A stretch of DNA of 64,000 nucleotides. It comes from an uncultured Sphingomonadales bacterium (GTDB lineage Bacteria > Pseudomonadota > Alphaproteobacteria > Sphingomonadales > Sphingomonadaceae). The position numbers and the translations under genes were made by a program. Under the pieces are notes generated by a model. It was not told the DNA's origin, made no database searches, and was given only the letters and a program-made list of their open reading frames with translations. The stretch's first letter is position 1. The number at the start of each line of letters is the position of its first letter. Below, piece after piece: positions 1-8,203 of the stretch. The stretch is from NCBI GenBank assembly GCA_903839675.1, contig CAIMDB010000022.1, forward strand, positions 62,001 to 126,000. The letters are read 5' to 3'.

Positions 1-1214
1 CGAAGCAACGCGGCCGTTTTATCGGCTTCCCGCCAATAGCCAAGCGGCGGCGTGTAGACGTTGGCCCAAGGCCCTGACTGTGTAGCGGCAAAGCACACTT
101 CACCCACTTCGCCCGTTGGCACAATATCGCCGTCTGCATTGCGGATCGTCACTTCAAGGTGGGGTAGCGCCCTGCCGCTTGCACCTTCGGGGGCCACGTC
201 TTCGCCGGGATGCGCTACAACTGTGGGTGCTTCCGTCAGGCCATAGCTTGTCTTGATATGATAGCCGAAGCGTTTGAAGAACGCTTCACGAATGACTTCA
301 GGCAATGGTGCACCGCCGCTGCCGAAAACAAGGCCATCGGGTAAGTCGCGGTCGAGTTGAAGAAGATCATAGACCATGGTCGGGACGATGGAGATCGATT
401 CAACGCGGGTCTGGTGGCACCAGTCGATGAGCGCATCAAGCTTGGGCGAGACGCCGAAATAGAAGGGCTTGGCCACCATGAACGCAGATACGGGACCGAG
501 GATCATCAAATTAGTGATCGTGAGCGGCAGGCAAGATCCGCGCCGAGCATCCGGCTGCAAAAGCCCATGAGCGAACGTCGCGGCAGGGATGACAATCATA
601 TTGTGCTGGCTGTGGACAACACCCTTGGGCACGCCTGTTGTCCCGCTGGTGTACATGATGACAGCGGGAGCATATGGATCAATCTCTGGCGAAGGCGCAG
701 AAGGCGTCGATGGGTTGGCCATAGCGGACGCCCAGCCGCCGTCGAGGTCCGCTGCATCAAGATACCAAACAGCCTCAAGGGTCGGGACAGCATCGACAAG
801 CGTGTCGATCTGCGGCTTCAGGCTTGAATCTGTGATGAACAGCTTTGCGCCGCTGTGATTGAGGATGAACTTTTTGTCGTCCAGCGGCAGGATTTTGTTG
901 ATGCCAACCCAAATGGCGCCAAGCCGCATGGCCGCGAAGAAAGCGATCACAAGATTGGATTCGTTTCCTAATGAGGCTGCGACCCGATCCCCTGTGCGGA
1001 CCCCTCCGGCATCCAGCAGGGCTGTGGCGGCGGTCACGGCATGGGCCAGTGTGCGGAATGTGTAGCTCGACGCGCCATCATTTAAAGCCTCGCTATCAGG
1101 GCTCATCTTGGCGGCGCGCTCGATGAGCGAGGCGACATCGCGGGGCGCTCCGGGCGGGTCATTGCGCGCAGGAGGCGCCTGAAGGCCGAGAGCTGCATAC
1201 TCAGTTTCAGTCAT
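1..1214 (-). CDS. AMP-dependent acyl-CoA synthetase/ligase (partial, C-terminus outside window)
   Basis: About 404 N-terminal codons are visible from an ATG at 1214; the gene runs off the left edge. The AMP-binding signature YTSGTTGVPKG starts near residue 188, and further on a SYGLTEAP motif fits the ANL adenylating superfamily. Such enzymes activate a carboxylic acid with ATP and load it onto CoA, the entry to beta-oxidation. It is divergent from the E2-like acyltransferase, 127 bp away, so the two may share a control region. The missing C-terminal subdomain carries the catalytic Lys, so activity cannot be judged. The substrate is unknown; neighbours suggest a catabolic rather than biosynthetic acid. 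Confidence 0.9.
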   Translation of the reverse strand, partial: MTETEYAALGLQAPPARNDPPGAPRDVASLIERAAKMSPDSEALNDGASSYTFRTLAHAVTAATALLDAGGVRTGDRVAASLGNESNLVIAFFAAMRLGAIWVGINKILPLDDKKFILNHSGAKLFITDSSLKPQIDTLVDAVPTLEAVWYLDAADLDGGWASAMANPSTPSAPSPEIDPYAPAVIMYTSGTTGVPKGVVHSQHNMIVIPAATFAHGLLQPDARRGSCLPLTITNLMILGPVSAFMVAKPFYFGVSPKLDALIDWCHQTRVESISIVPTMVYDLLQLDRDLPDGLVFGSGGAPLPEVIREAFFKRFGYHIKTSYGLTEAPTVVAHPGEDVAPEGASGRALPHLEVTIRNADGDIVPTGEVGEVCFAATQSGPWANVYTPPLGYWREADKTAALL

Positions 1215-1341
1215 CACGTTGCGCGGTCCTCACCTTCAATCTTTTCTATTTAAGATGTATATGATTATGACATATCAGTGCAAGAGCGACATTCGCGATC
1301 CTTAAGAAAGAGGGACGCGCCTGCCGATAGAAGGACCGACG

Positions 1342-2055
1342 ATGACCGAAATGAAGTTTGAAGACCAGTTCACGCCTTTCGGGGAAATCGAAACGACGGG
1401 TTTGAGCAATTTTCAGAAGGTCGTCGCGCGTCGTCTGACCAAAAGCTGGACGGAAATTCCGCACGTCACGCATCATGATGACGTCGATGTGACGGAGATG
1501 GATGCCTATCGGAAATCTATGTCCGCAGACGCCAAAGTGTCGCCGTTGATCTTTCTGGTAAAGGCTCTGGCCGCAACGCTGGCCGAATTTCCAAGCTTCA
1601 ATGCCTCGGTGTCAGACGATGGAAAATCCCTCATCCTCAAGAAATACGTCAACATTGGCATTGCGGTGGACGGCCCGCTCGGATTGCTGGTGCCGGTCCT
1701 GAAAGATGTCGACACAAAGGATCTGGCAACTTTGAACGCGGAGCTGGCCGACCTCAGCGCGCAGGCGCGGGAAAAGGGCCTGCCGATGAGCGCAATGATG
1801 GGCGGATGCATGACGATTTCTTCTCTTGGCGGCATCGGCGGAACCGCCTTTACGCCAATCATCAACCAGCCCGAAGTTGCCATTTTGGGCGTCACCAAAA
1901 CCCGGATGTTCCCCGTATGGGATGGGGCCGCCTTCCAGCCGCGTATGCTGATGCCGTTATCGCTTAGCTACGATCACCGGGTGATCAATGGCGCAGATGC
2001 AGCGCGATTTGTTCGCCATCTCGGAACGTTATTGGCATCGCCTGCCTCGCTTTGA
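1342..2055 (+). CDS. Stand-alone 2-oxoacid dehydrogenase E2-type acyltransferase catalytic domain
   Basis: The 237-residue protein is only the catalytic domain of lipoamide acyltransferases (E2 of pyruvate-type dehydrogenase complexes). The end carries the active-site motif DHRVING (His212, Asn216), and the fold elements before it, such as NIGIAVDGPLGL, are typical. E2 chains normally exceed 400 residues because lipoyl and E1/E3-binding domains precede this part; none is encoded here, and no E1 or E3 gene is nearby. Asn in place of Asp at the last motif position occurs in some active E2 chains, so the site need not be dead. Thioesterase 2083 follows after 27 nt. An acyl transfer to or from CoA is likely; the partner is unknown. 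Confidence 0.85.
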   Translation: MTEMKFEDQFTPFGEIETTGLSNFQKVVARRLTKSWTEIPHVTHHDDVDVTEMDAYRKSMSADAKVSPLIFLVKALAATLAEFPSFNASVSDDGKSLILKKYVNIGIAVDGPLGLLVPVLKDVDTKDLATLNAELADLSAQAREKGLPMSAMMGGCMTISSLGGIGGTAFTPIINQPEVAILGVTKTRMFPVWDGAAFQPRMLMPLSLSYDHRVINGADAARFVRHLGTLLASPASL

Positions 2056-2082
2056 CGGCAAATTCCTGCTTTAGGGCCAGCC

Positions 2083-2874
2083 ATGTTTGAACTGACTGCA
2101 ACACACAATTCCCATCGTTGGTACCTGACGGTCGAGAAGAATCTCTGCACAGGGCCGAGTGACCGTCAATTCCTGTTCGGGGGTGTCGGTATGGCGGCGT
2201 CCATTCAGGCGATGGAGCAAACCTGCGGTCGTCCTGTCATTTGGGCGACGGCGCAATATTTGTCCTTTGCACGTCCCGGAAAGATCGTCGATCTCGACGT
2301 TTGGGTCCCCGTCACAGGGCGGCAGACCAGTCAGGCAAATGTCCTCCTGCATATTGAAGATCAGAAGATCATTTCTGTTCAGGCCGCCCTGGGCGCGCGG
2401 GAAGGGGACTATCAGGACCAATGGGTCACGATGCCCGATGTTCCGAAACCTGACGATTGTGCCGAAGCGAATTTTTGGCGCGGTGATGGGTCCGGGTTGA
2501 ACGCGCGCTTGGAAATCAGAATAGCCAAAGGGCAGTTCCATGGCGACCGTTCCATTCGGGAACGGGGCGATGGCCGCCTGATCTTCTGGCTGCGATCACG
2601 CGAGGGGCAGGCTGCTGATGCTCGATTGCTGGCAATTGCGGCGGATTACGTCCCCTCTGCCATTGCGGGCGCAACAGGACTTCATGCAGGCGGCAATAGC
2701 CTTGACAACACGATCCGCTATGGTCGCATCGTGCCCTGCGAGTGGGTTTTATGTGATGTCCAGATTGAGTCCCTCGCCAACGGCATCGTTCATGGCCGCA
2801 TGAACCTCTACGCGCCTGATGGCGTGCTGATGGCGACCGCCAGCCAATCCATGATCCTGCGCGTTCATCCCTAG
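2083..2874 (+). CDS. Acyl-CoA thioesterase-like (double hot-dog) protein
   Basis: The 263-residue product has the length and pattern of TesB-type double hot-dog thioesterases: an N-terminal half with FLFGGVGMAASIQAM and a tract ending in QYLSFARPG, and a C-terminal half with a similar strand order (NTIRYGR, GRMNLYAPDGVLMATASQ). Such enzymes hydrolyse acyl-CoA esters in the cytoplasm. It follows the E2-like gene by 27 nt and is probably cotranscribed with it. No signal peptide is seen. Together with the acyl-CoA ligase it points to CoA-ester handling at the end of a degradation route. The family call is good; the substrate is open. Confidence 0.75.
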   Translation: MFELTATHNSHRWYLTVEKNLCTGPSDRQFLFGGVGMAASIQAMEQTCGRPVIWATAQYLSFARPGKIVDLDVWVPVTGRQTSQANVLLHIEDQKIISVQAALGAREGDYQDQWVTMPDVPKPDDCAEANFWRGDGSGLNARLEIRIAKGQFHGDRSIRERGDGRLIFWLRSREGQAADARLLAIAADYVPSAIAGATGLHAGGNSLDNTIRYGRIVPCEWVLCDVQIESLANGIVHGRMNLYAPDGVLMATASQSMILRVHP

Positions 2875-2900
2875 CCGGGCTGAGCGCGCCGTTCCTTAGT

Positions 2901-4085
2901 TCACCATTTTTTTCGGAACTGTGCGCCTCTGAAGCGGTCCAGCAAGCGGCGTTTGCGTTCCGCTTCGTCGATTATCAGGGTGTCTGCAGGGATGTGCCCG
3001 GCCAAGTCTTTGAGCTTGAGGCGCGTCACGGTTGGTTTATGCGCCGATGAAGCCTCAAACCAGCGGCCCTGAATCACACCCTTGAAGCGGCCGGCGGTGT
3101 CCAGCCAATTGGGGACGCCGGGATCAACATTGCAGATGACTGCGCGGAATTTTCCGTCACTGTCCAATGTTGCCTGATGTCCGTTAAGGCTGGACTGGCA
3201 TTTTTCCCATTCAATGGTGTTGAACAGCTGGTCGGCCAGCAAAACTTGCCAGTACCGAACGGTTTCAGGAACGTCTGTCTCCAGCAGCAGGCATTCTCCA
3301 TCCTCAAATTCAAAAAGGCCTTCATAATAGGTCTGGCTGGCCAATCCGCCGATGCTCATCCAATCATTGAAAACAACTGTATTCACAGGATTTTGCTTCA
3401 ATGTTTTGACGAAGTGCACAAAGAGTTTTGCATAGCGTTCGGGAAAGCCTGCCAGCCGCTCCATCCGATAGGCAATTTCCTCCGCCGGCCAGCGTCGATA
3501 TGTGGCGGGCCCGTCCAGCCGCTCAATCGCAATGGTGCTGTCAATCTCTGTCAGCCAGTCATAGCTTGCTTCGCGGATGCCGATCGTCCGTCCTCGCGGG
3601 TCGAGCTTATAGAAATCTCCATCATATCCCGCAGGCCGTTCCGGCGCGATAATGATCGAAAACTCCCCATTTGGTCCGAGACTAACCGTGTCGAGATCGA
3701 TATCACCAACGCCCGGCCCCGGCGTATCATCAACGCCAATGAAGCCGGACCCGACACCGATATGGACAAAAAGGGTCGTACCTCGCTTCCCGGATAGCCG
3801 ATAGGTGCCCGTGCCTTCGATGAACGAACTGCGATACATATAATCCGGGTTCGGTGCTGCAGACTTAAAAATCGGATTGAGGAAGGTGTAAAACATCGGA
3901 TGCTGCGGATCTGAATGAAAGATTGCGGCATATCCCTGCGCGAGGCTCATCGCCATTTGCTGGATAGCTTCTTGTTTCAACCAGGCATCATCGGGGTCAA
4001 TGACGTGCTCCAGCGTTTTGTCGATGTCGCGGATCAAATCAATGAAGCGCTCCCATTCCATCGGGACAGCGGGGCCGAATGACAT
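2901..4085 (-). CDS. DUF1214-like conserved protein
   Basis: The 394-residue protein has no signal peptide. The C-terminal third contains DPGVPNWLDTAG (near 321-332) followed by a GRW, a pattern I associate with DUF1214-domain proteins of uncharacterised function that occur in actinobacterial and sphingomonad catabolic clusters. The N-terminal half has a beta-rich stretch (TYRLSGKRGTTLFVHIGVGSG). It is the last gene of a minus-strand run (MDR dehydrogenase, sulfotransferase, VOC protein, this gene), 70 bp after the VOC gene. I do not know its function; a non-catalytic or carbohydrate/sterol-binding role would be a guess. Confidence 0.6.
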   Translation of the reverse strand: MSFGPAVPMEWERFIDLIRDIDKTLEHVIDPDDAWLKQEAIQQMAMSLAQGYAAIFHSDPQHPMFYTFLNPIFKSAAPNPDYMYRSSFIEGTGTYRLSGKRGTTLFVHIGVGSGFIGVDDTPGPGVGDIDLDTVSLGPNGEFSIIIAPERPAGYDGDFYKLDPRGRTIGIREASYDWLTEIDSTIAIERLDGPATYRRWPAEEIAYRMERLAGFPERYAKLFVHFVKTLKQNPVNTVVFNDWMSIGGLASQTYYEGLFEFEDGECLLLETDVPETVRYWQVLLADQLFNTIEWEKCQSSLNGHQATLDSDGKFRAVICNVDPGVPNWLDTAGRFKGVIQGRWFEASSAHKPTVTRLKLKDLAGHIPADTLIIDEAERKRRLLDRFRGAQFRKKW

Positions 4086-4155
4086 TTCTGAAGTCCTTTT
4101 AAATTTGCTTGGCAGGCCAGAAGCGAGGAAGGTCGGAACGCTTCCGCCGTTGCGA

Positions 4156-4635
4156 TCAATTCACTGGAATACGGTTAAAAAAGTCGTTGCCTTGCTCTTT
4201 GAGCCAGATGATCTCGTAGTAATGGCCAAGGAGGGCGGTCGTGTCGGCATAGGCGAAATCGAGCACGTTGCCAAAGCTACCCTCGGCGACGATGGAGTGT
4301 CCGTTCCTGATAAGGTGCTGACGATGCTCCGCCATCTGCTCGGCGCTATCGACCAGGTAACCCAGATGATGCAGGCGCAGATTGGAATCGCTGTCTAGCC
4401 GCCAGCCGGAATAGATAGATGTGGCGGCGGGGTCCGGTTGAATCAGTTCTATCATGACATCACCTGACCAGGCGTTTGCGTTGAATTTCAAGACTTGCCC
4501 GGGGCCTTCAGGCGTGGCCATATCGACGACATCCCAGCGCGAAACTCCCATGTTTTGGCTTAACTCCGCCATGGCTGTGTGAATATCATCTACAACATAG
4601 GCGACCTGAAAATGGCGCTGGAAGAGGACTGTCAT
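4156..4635 (-). CDS. VOC (glyoxalase/bleomycin resistance/dioxygenase) superfamily protein
   Basis: The 159-residue protein begins with a beta-alpha-beta module (FQVAYVVDDIHTAMAEL) and a second module opens with LHHLGYLVDS, the paired arrangement of single-domain VOC enzymes. The His in the second module (LHHLGY) and Glu in HYYEIIW are plausible metal ligands. VOC proteins include epimerases, isomerases and extradiol dioxygenases, so the reaction cannot be named. The gene lies 12 bp after the sulfotransferase on the minus strand and is very probably cotranscribed with it. In acyl-CoA pathways small VOC proteins can be epimerases, but that is only an inference here. Confidence 0.8.
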   Translation of the reverse strand: MTVLFQRHFQVAYVVDDIHTAMAELSQNMGVSRWDVVDMATPEGPGQVLKFNANAWSGDVMIELIQPDPAATSIYSGWRLDSDSNLRLHHLGYLVDSAEQMAEHRQHLIRNGHSIVAEGSFGNVLDFAYADTTALLGHYYEIIWLKEQGNDFFNRIPVN

Positions 4636-4647
4636 GGTTATCTGTCC

Positions 4648-5790
4648 CTATAACTGATAGCGTGAGATATAGGCGGCAAAGGCGTCGTTGATGGGGCCCT
4701 GCTGCTCAATCGCCGCATAGCTGTGGCCGCTATCCGGCTGGAGGGTGTTGCGTTTGGCCCAAGCCTGCATTGCTGTCTCCGCTTCTGTAGACAGCGTAAG
4801 GCCGAAGCGGTGATAGATCGCGTGGACGACGCCCATTGGGTCGCGCCGAATGTCGCTTTGCATCACATTTGCAAAGCGGTGGGGTTGCCGGTCTTGCGCG
4901 GCCATTGTGCGCCGCACGGCTTCCGCCCAGAATGCGGTTTCCCGCGCGATCCGGGCTGGGCGGTCAATGTCTTCGCCCGTGTAGGCCTTCATGATGTTGG
5001 CCAGTATGTTGACAAGCGAAGCCAATGAGGCGGCGGGATGGCGATGGGTCTGAACGATGCACGCATCGGGGAAAACTGCCATCATCGCATCTATGCCAAA
5101 AACATGGCTCGGGTTTTTGAGCAGCCAGCGCCGATCGTCATGGAGGCCGACCAGTCGCAACATGTCCTTATACCGGCGGAAGGCATACGATTCATCTGCT
5201 GTCAGCAGCCATCGATCATAATCTGGCACATCCATTTGTGAGGGAAACCAGTTGCTGGTGAAGTCTTGTGACATTGGCAAAAGGCACTCATCCACCTCAT
5301 CTGCCATGACACCATGCGCCTTCATGACGTCCGGGGCGATGGCTATCATCTGCTGAGTAAGCGCGACGCAGGCCTGATATTGGGGGTGGTCGCTCCACTG
5401 CGATCGGGGCGGCCGGACCAGCGGGGCCGCTGTAAGCCATTTTTCGATCCCCTGAAATTGCGGGTCCTGGCTCAGCAGATTGTGAAGGGCGGTCGTTCCT
5501 GTGCGTGGGACACCAATCACGATGAGCGGGGCCGGAATGTCGCGGCGCCGATATTCGGGATGTGCTGCCCATTGGGCCTGTGTGTGGAGGCGCGCCACAA
5601 GAGAATTCACAATTAGGGCTTGTGCCGACCCGATTTTGCCGGCCCCTTGGGGTGGATCGACATCGAGCGCCGCCAGAAGCGCCGTGAGCCCTTCATGATA
5701 GGCAGTATCGCCAAAATCTTTCAGGCCCGATTGAGTGCGGGCCAGCGCGTGCAGCTCTTCAAATCTATCGACCCAAGTGGACGCCTCCAT
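4648..5790 (-). CDS. Sulfotransferase family protein
   Basis: The product of about 380 residues has the 5'-phosphosulfate-binding loop GVPRTGTT near residue 97 (counted from an upstream GTG at 5802) and a later region with QTHRHPAASLASL that fits the 3'-phosphate site. This matches PAPS-dependent sulfotransferases of the Sulfotransfer_3 type, which sulfate hydroxyls of small molecules or lipids. Two starts are possible: GTG at 5802, overlapping the MDR gene by 10 bp, or ATG at 5790, two bases after its stop; I prefer the ATG. No strong ribosome site distinguishes them. Its presence in a degradative cluster that also encodes a sulfatase is notable. Confidence 0.82.
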   Translation of the reverse strand: MEASTWVDRFEELHALARTQSGLKDFGDTAYHEGLTALLAALDVDPPQGAGKIGSAQALIVNSLVARLHTQAQWAAHPEYRRRDIPAPLIVIGVPRTGTTALHNLLSQDPQFQGIEKWLTAAPLVRPPRSQWSDHPQYQACVALTQQMIAIAPDVMKAHGVMADEVDECLLPMSQDFTSNWFPSQMDVPDYDRWLLTADESYAFRRYKDMLRLVGLHDDRRWLLKNPSHVFGIDAMMAVFPDACIVQTHRHPAASLASLVNILANIMKAYTGEDIDRPARIARETAFWAEAVRRTMAAQDRQPHRFANVMQSDIRRDPMGVVHAIYHRFGLTLSTEAETAMQAWAKRNTLQPDSGHSYAAIEQQGPINDAFAAYISRYQL

Positions 5791-5792
5791 TG

Positions 5793-6803
5793 TCAGGCCC
5801 ACGGTGCGATTAGTAGTTTGCCGCCCGGGCCTTTGCCTGCGCGAAAGGCTTCAAAGGCGGCAGGTGCATCTGATAGGCCCACAATATCCGTCACCATTGC
5901 CCGCGCTGCAGCACCATCGCGGTCTAGAGCATCGGCACAGGCTTCGTAATCCTGCCGTGTGTAGGTGATGGACCACCGGATGGTGACGTCTTTCATCAGC
6001 GCCATGGCCGGCACAATCGTGTCGGGCTGCATGCAAAAGCCTAGGCCAAGGATCATCCCTTGCGGGCGGACGAGTTCAATCGCCCGGCCAAAGACGCCAG
6101 GTGTTCCTGCGGCTTCAAAAACGATATCCGGTGCTCCCCCAACGATGGACCGGATTTCATCACTGGCTGTATCGCCTTCCACCACGAAGGACGTGCCGCC
6201 CAGGCCCGTTGCCAGTTCCCGTCGCCGGCCGCTGGAGGCGAGGAGGACGATGTTTTCAACACCGCGTTGTCGGAGCCAGAATAGCACTGCAAGGCCTATC
6301 GGGCCGGGACCGATGATGAGGACCTTCGCCGTCCGTGCAGGGTCCGCCAAGCGTACGGCCCGAGCCCCGACCGCCAAAGGCTCCACAAGCGCACCATCGG
6401 CAAGGCTAACGGTTTTGGGTAGGATAGTCGCACCGCGTTCGCTCACTCGGGCATATTGGGCTAGGCCGAAACCGTAGGGTGCCCAGGACGTGCATAAGAC
6501 GTCGATGCCTGTCGCGCAGGCCTCACATTGGCCGCAGCCGACAACTGGCATGGCCGCAACGTTGTCGCCAATCTTCAGGCGATCAACCCCTTTGCCAAGT
6601 GCCACGACTTCGCCCGCATACTCATGGCCAAGCTGGCTGTTGGCGGGAAGATCCATGCCATGTCCGCTCGTCGAATGAAGGTCGGTCCCGCACACGCCGC
6701 AATGCGACACACGCACAATGACTTCGCCTTCATTCGGTTCCGGGTCAGGCAGGTCTTCGACTGCGAGCGGTTGGCCCGCTGCCTTGAAAAGCATCGCTTT
6801 CAT
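5793..6803 (-). CDS. Zinc-dependent MDR alcohol/polyol dehydrogenase
   Basis: The 336-residue enzyme has the GroES-like zinc domain: catalytic-site Cys35 (HCGVCGTD), His60-Glu61 (LGHEYAG), and the four structural zinc cysteines at about 90, 93, 96 and 104. The nucleotide fold contains IIGPGPIGLAVL. MDR enzymes of this kind oxidise secondary alcohols or polyols with NAD(P). It is the first gene of the minus-strand run into the sulfotransferase, VOC and DUF1214-like genes, and is divergent from the LuxR regulator with 138 bp between them. Substrate unknown. Confidence 0.9.
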   Translation of the reverse strand: MKAMLFKAAGQPLAVEDLPDPEPNEGEVIVRVSHCGVCGTDLHSTSGHGMDLPANSQLGHEYAGEVVALGKGVDRLKIGDNVAAMPVVGCGQCEACATGIDVLCTSWAPYGFGLAQYARVSERGATILPKTVSLADGALVEPLAVGARAVRLADPARTAKVLIIGPGPIGLAVLFWLRQRGVENIVLLASSGRRRELATGLGGTSFVVEGDTASDEIRSIVGGAPDIVFEAAGTPGVFGRAIELVRPQGMILGLGFCMQPDTIVPAMALMKDVTIRWSITYTRQDYEACADALDRDGAAARAMVTDIVGLSDAPAAFEAFRAGKGPGGKLLIAPWA

Positions 6804-6898
6804 TCAGCCTCTCTCCTTTTCGTGCCTTTGCACACGTGCCGCATGCTGCTTGACTTGCGTGCACCCAGACTGCTTGGGTTGGCATGCTAAGTGGCCAG

Positions 6899-6919
6899 TT
6901 GGGGTGCTGCTACCCCCAA
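6899..6919. promoter_or_regulatory. Inverted repeat upstream of LuxR-type regulator
   Basis: TTGGGGT and ACCCCCAA (one extra C in the second arm) flank GCTGCT, ending 22 bp before the LuxR-family start codon. It sits in the divergent region shared with the MDR operon. A regulator-binding site is plausible from position alone; no known consensus is matched. Confidence 0.35.
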
Positions 6920-6941
6920 ATGAGGGCAAACCGGAACGAAG

Positions 6942-8051
6942 ATGGCTGACGCGCCTTCCACAGTTGACGGGCTTTATGCCGCGATGATCGAGGGTATTAC
7001 ATCAGACCCGCCTTGGGGCGCGTTTGTTGATCATTTGCGACACGCCTTTGGAGCAAGCCATGCCAACGTCATCTTTAGAGGAGTTGGCTCCAGCCAAGTT
7101 TATCTCGCGTCTTCGTCAAATGAAGAAATCCTGCGATTTGGCGACCCCTCTGGGCGTTACGATCCAAGCACAGATCCAATCCCATATTTTGAGATGCAGC
7201 CCTTTGTGCCTTACCGGATTGAGGATTTTATCGAGGCCGATACGGCCGATGATCATCCGTTTCTGAGAGATTTTCTGTACCCCTTGGGGTTCGGGACGCT
7301 TGTCATCTGTCGGGTCAAAACTCAGTCCGGTATGCAGGCATGGCTTTCAATTACGCGTTGCCAGACCGAGCCATTCGGTGCGCAAGACATGGCCTATTTG
7401 AACAGAATATCGAGCCATTTTGCGTCCGCCCTCGACGCTTTTGGTCGGGTGAAAGAGGCGGAAGACTCGCGTGATGCCTATGCGCGGGTTGTCCACGCCC
7501 GGGCGGCCGGCGTCGCTAGGCTGGACCAGAACGGAGATGTTCTGCACGTGGATGCCAAAGCGAGGAACTGGCTGGATGAGGGGCATATCATTCGGCTTTC
7601 AGGCCAACGCTTTAGTGCTTGCGCGCCTGATGATGAAGCTCGGTTGATCCGCGCGACGTCGCGTATTCTTGGTGGGCAAGCAGATGAAGAGTTTCTTGTT
7701 CTGGGGGCAAATAGCGGCGAAAGCTTGGAGATGCTGCTCTTTCGGGTGAGTGAGCCCTTCGAACCCGCATGGACCCAGGCGCCCAGGGTCATTGTCTATA
7801 TGTGCATGAATGGGCGGGAGACGCTTCCGTCACCCCAACGGCTCAGGCTCAAATTCGGTTTGACCAGACGTGAAGCGGCGCTTGCCATTTTGCTGGCACG
7901 GGGCCTGACGCTAGGACATGCTGCAACAGACCTCGGAATCTCCGAGCAGACGGCACGTGCCTATCTGAGGCAGATATTCCAGAAAGCAGGCGTAAGTCGA
8001 CAGGCGGATTTGGTCCGGCAGGTATTCGGCAGTATCGGTGCGATTGCCTGA
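6942..8051 (+). CDS. LuxR-family (helix-turn-helix) transcriptional regulator
   Basis: The 369-residue protein ends in a LuxR-type DNA-binding domain (about 300-365): FGLTRREAALAILLARG, then DLGISEQTARAYLRQIF as the recognition helix and LVRQVF after it. Residues 1-290 contain a GAF/PAS-like sensory region without a receiver aspartate pattern, so it is probably a ligand-responsive orphan regulator. It is divergent from the MDR/sulfotransferase operon and lies 152 bp upstream of the TonB-dependent receptor on the same strand. It could control either or both; which one cannot be told from sequence. Confidence 0.88.
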   Translation: MADAPSTVDGLYAAMIEGITSDPPWGAFVDHLRHAFGASHANVIFRGVGSSQVYLASSSNEEILRFGDPSGRYDPSTDPIPYFEMQPFVPYRIEDFIEADTADDHPFLRDFLYPLGFGTLVICRVKTQSGMQAWLSITRCQTEPFGAQDMAYLNRISSHFASALDAFGRVKEAEDSRDAYARVVHARAAGVARLDQNGDVLHVDAKARNWLDEGHIIRLSGQRFSACAPDDEARLIRATSRILGGQADEEFLVLGANSGESLEMLLFRVSEPFEPAWTQAPRVIVYMCMNGRETLPSPQRLRLKFGLTRREAALAILLARGLTLGHAATDLGISEQTARAYLRQIFQKAGVSRQADLVRQVFGSIGAIA

Positions 8052-8129
8052 AAACCGAGGCTTTTGCCTAAGCGGCGCTACGTCTGCGGTGCAAATTTGT
8101 GACAGTTTACCGACGAAGTGCGTCTGGGC

Positions 8130-8158
8130 TTGACATGCTTTCCTCTTAATCCTTTATA
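8130..8158 (+). promoter_or_regulatory. Sigma-70-type promoter of the TonB-dependent receptor
   Basis: TTGACA at 8130-8135 is followed after 17 bp by TTTATA at 8153-8158. The receptor start codon is 45 bp downstream, with AGGAGAGG as ribosome-binding site. The near-consensus -35 suggests the receptor is transcribed separately from the LuxR gene. Confidence 0.65.
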
Positions 8159-8203
8159 TACGTACAACAATAAGAACGATTTGAGTTTCAAAAGGAGAGG
8201 AAA

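Noticed and set aside
1342-2055. Calling the short E2 gene a pseudogene
   Set aside because: The catalytic domain is complete from its normal first helix to its end with an intact frame, so a natural single-domain form is likelier than decay.
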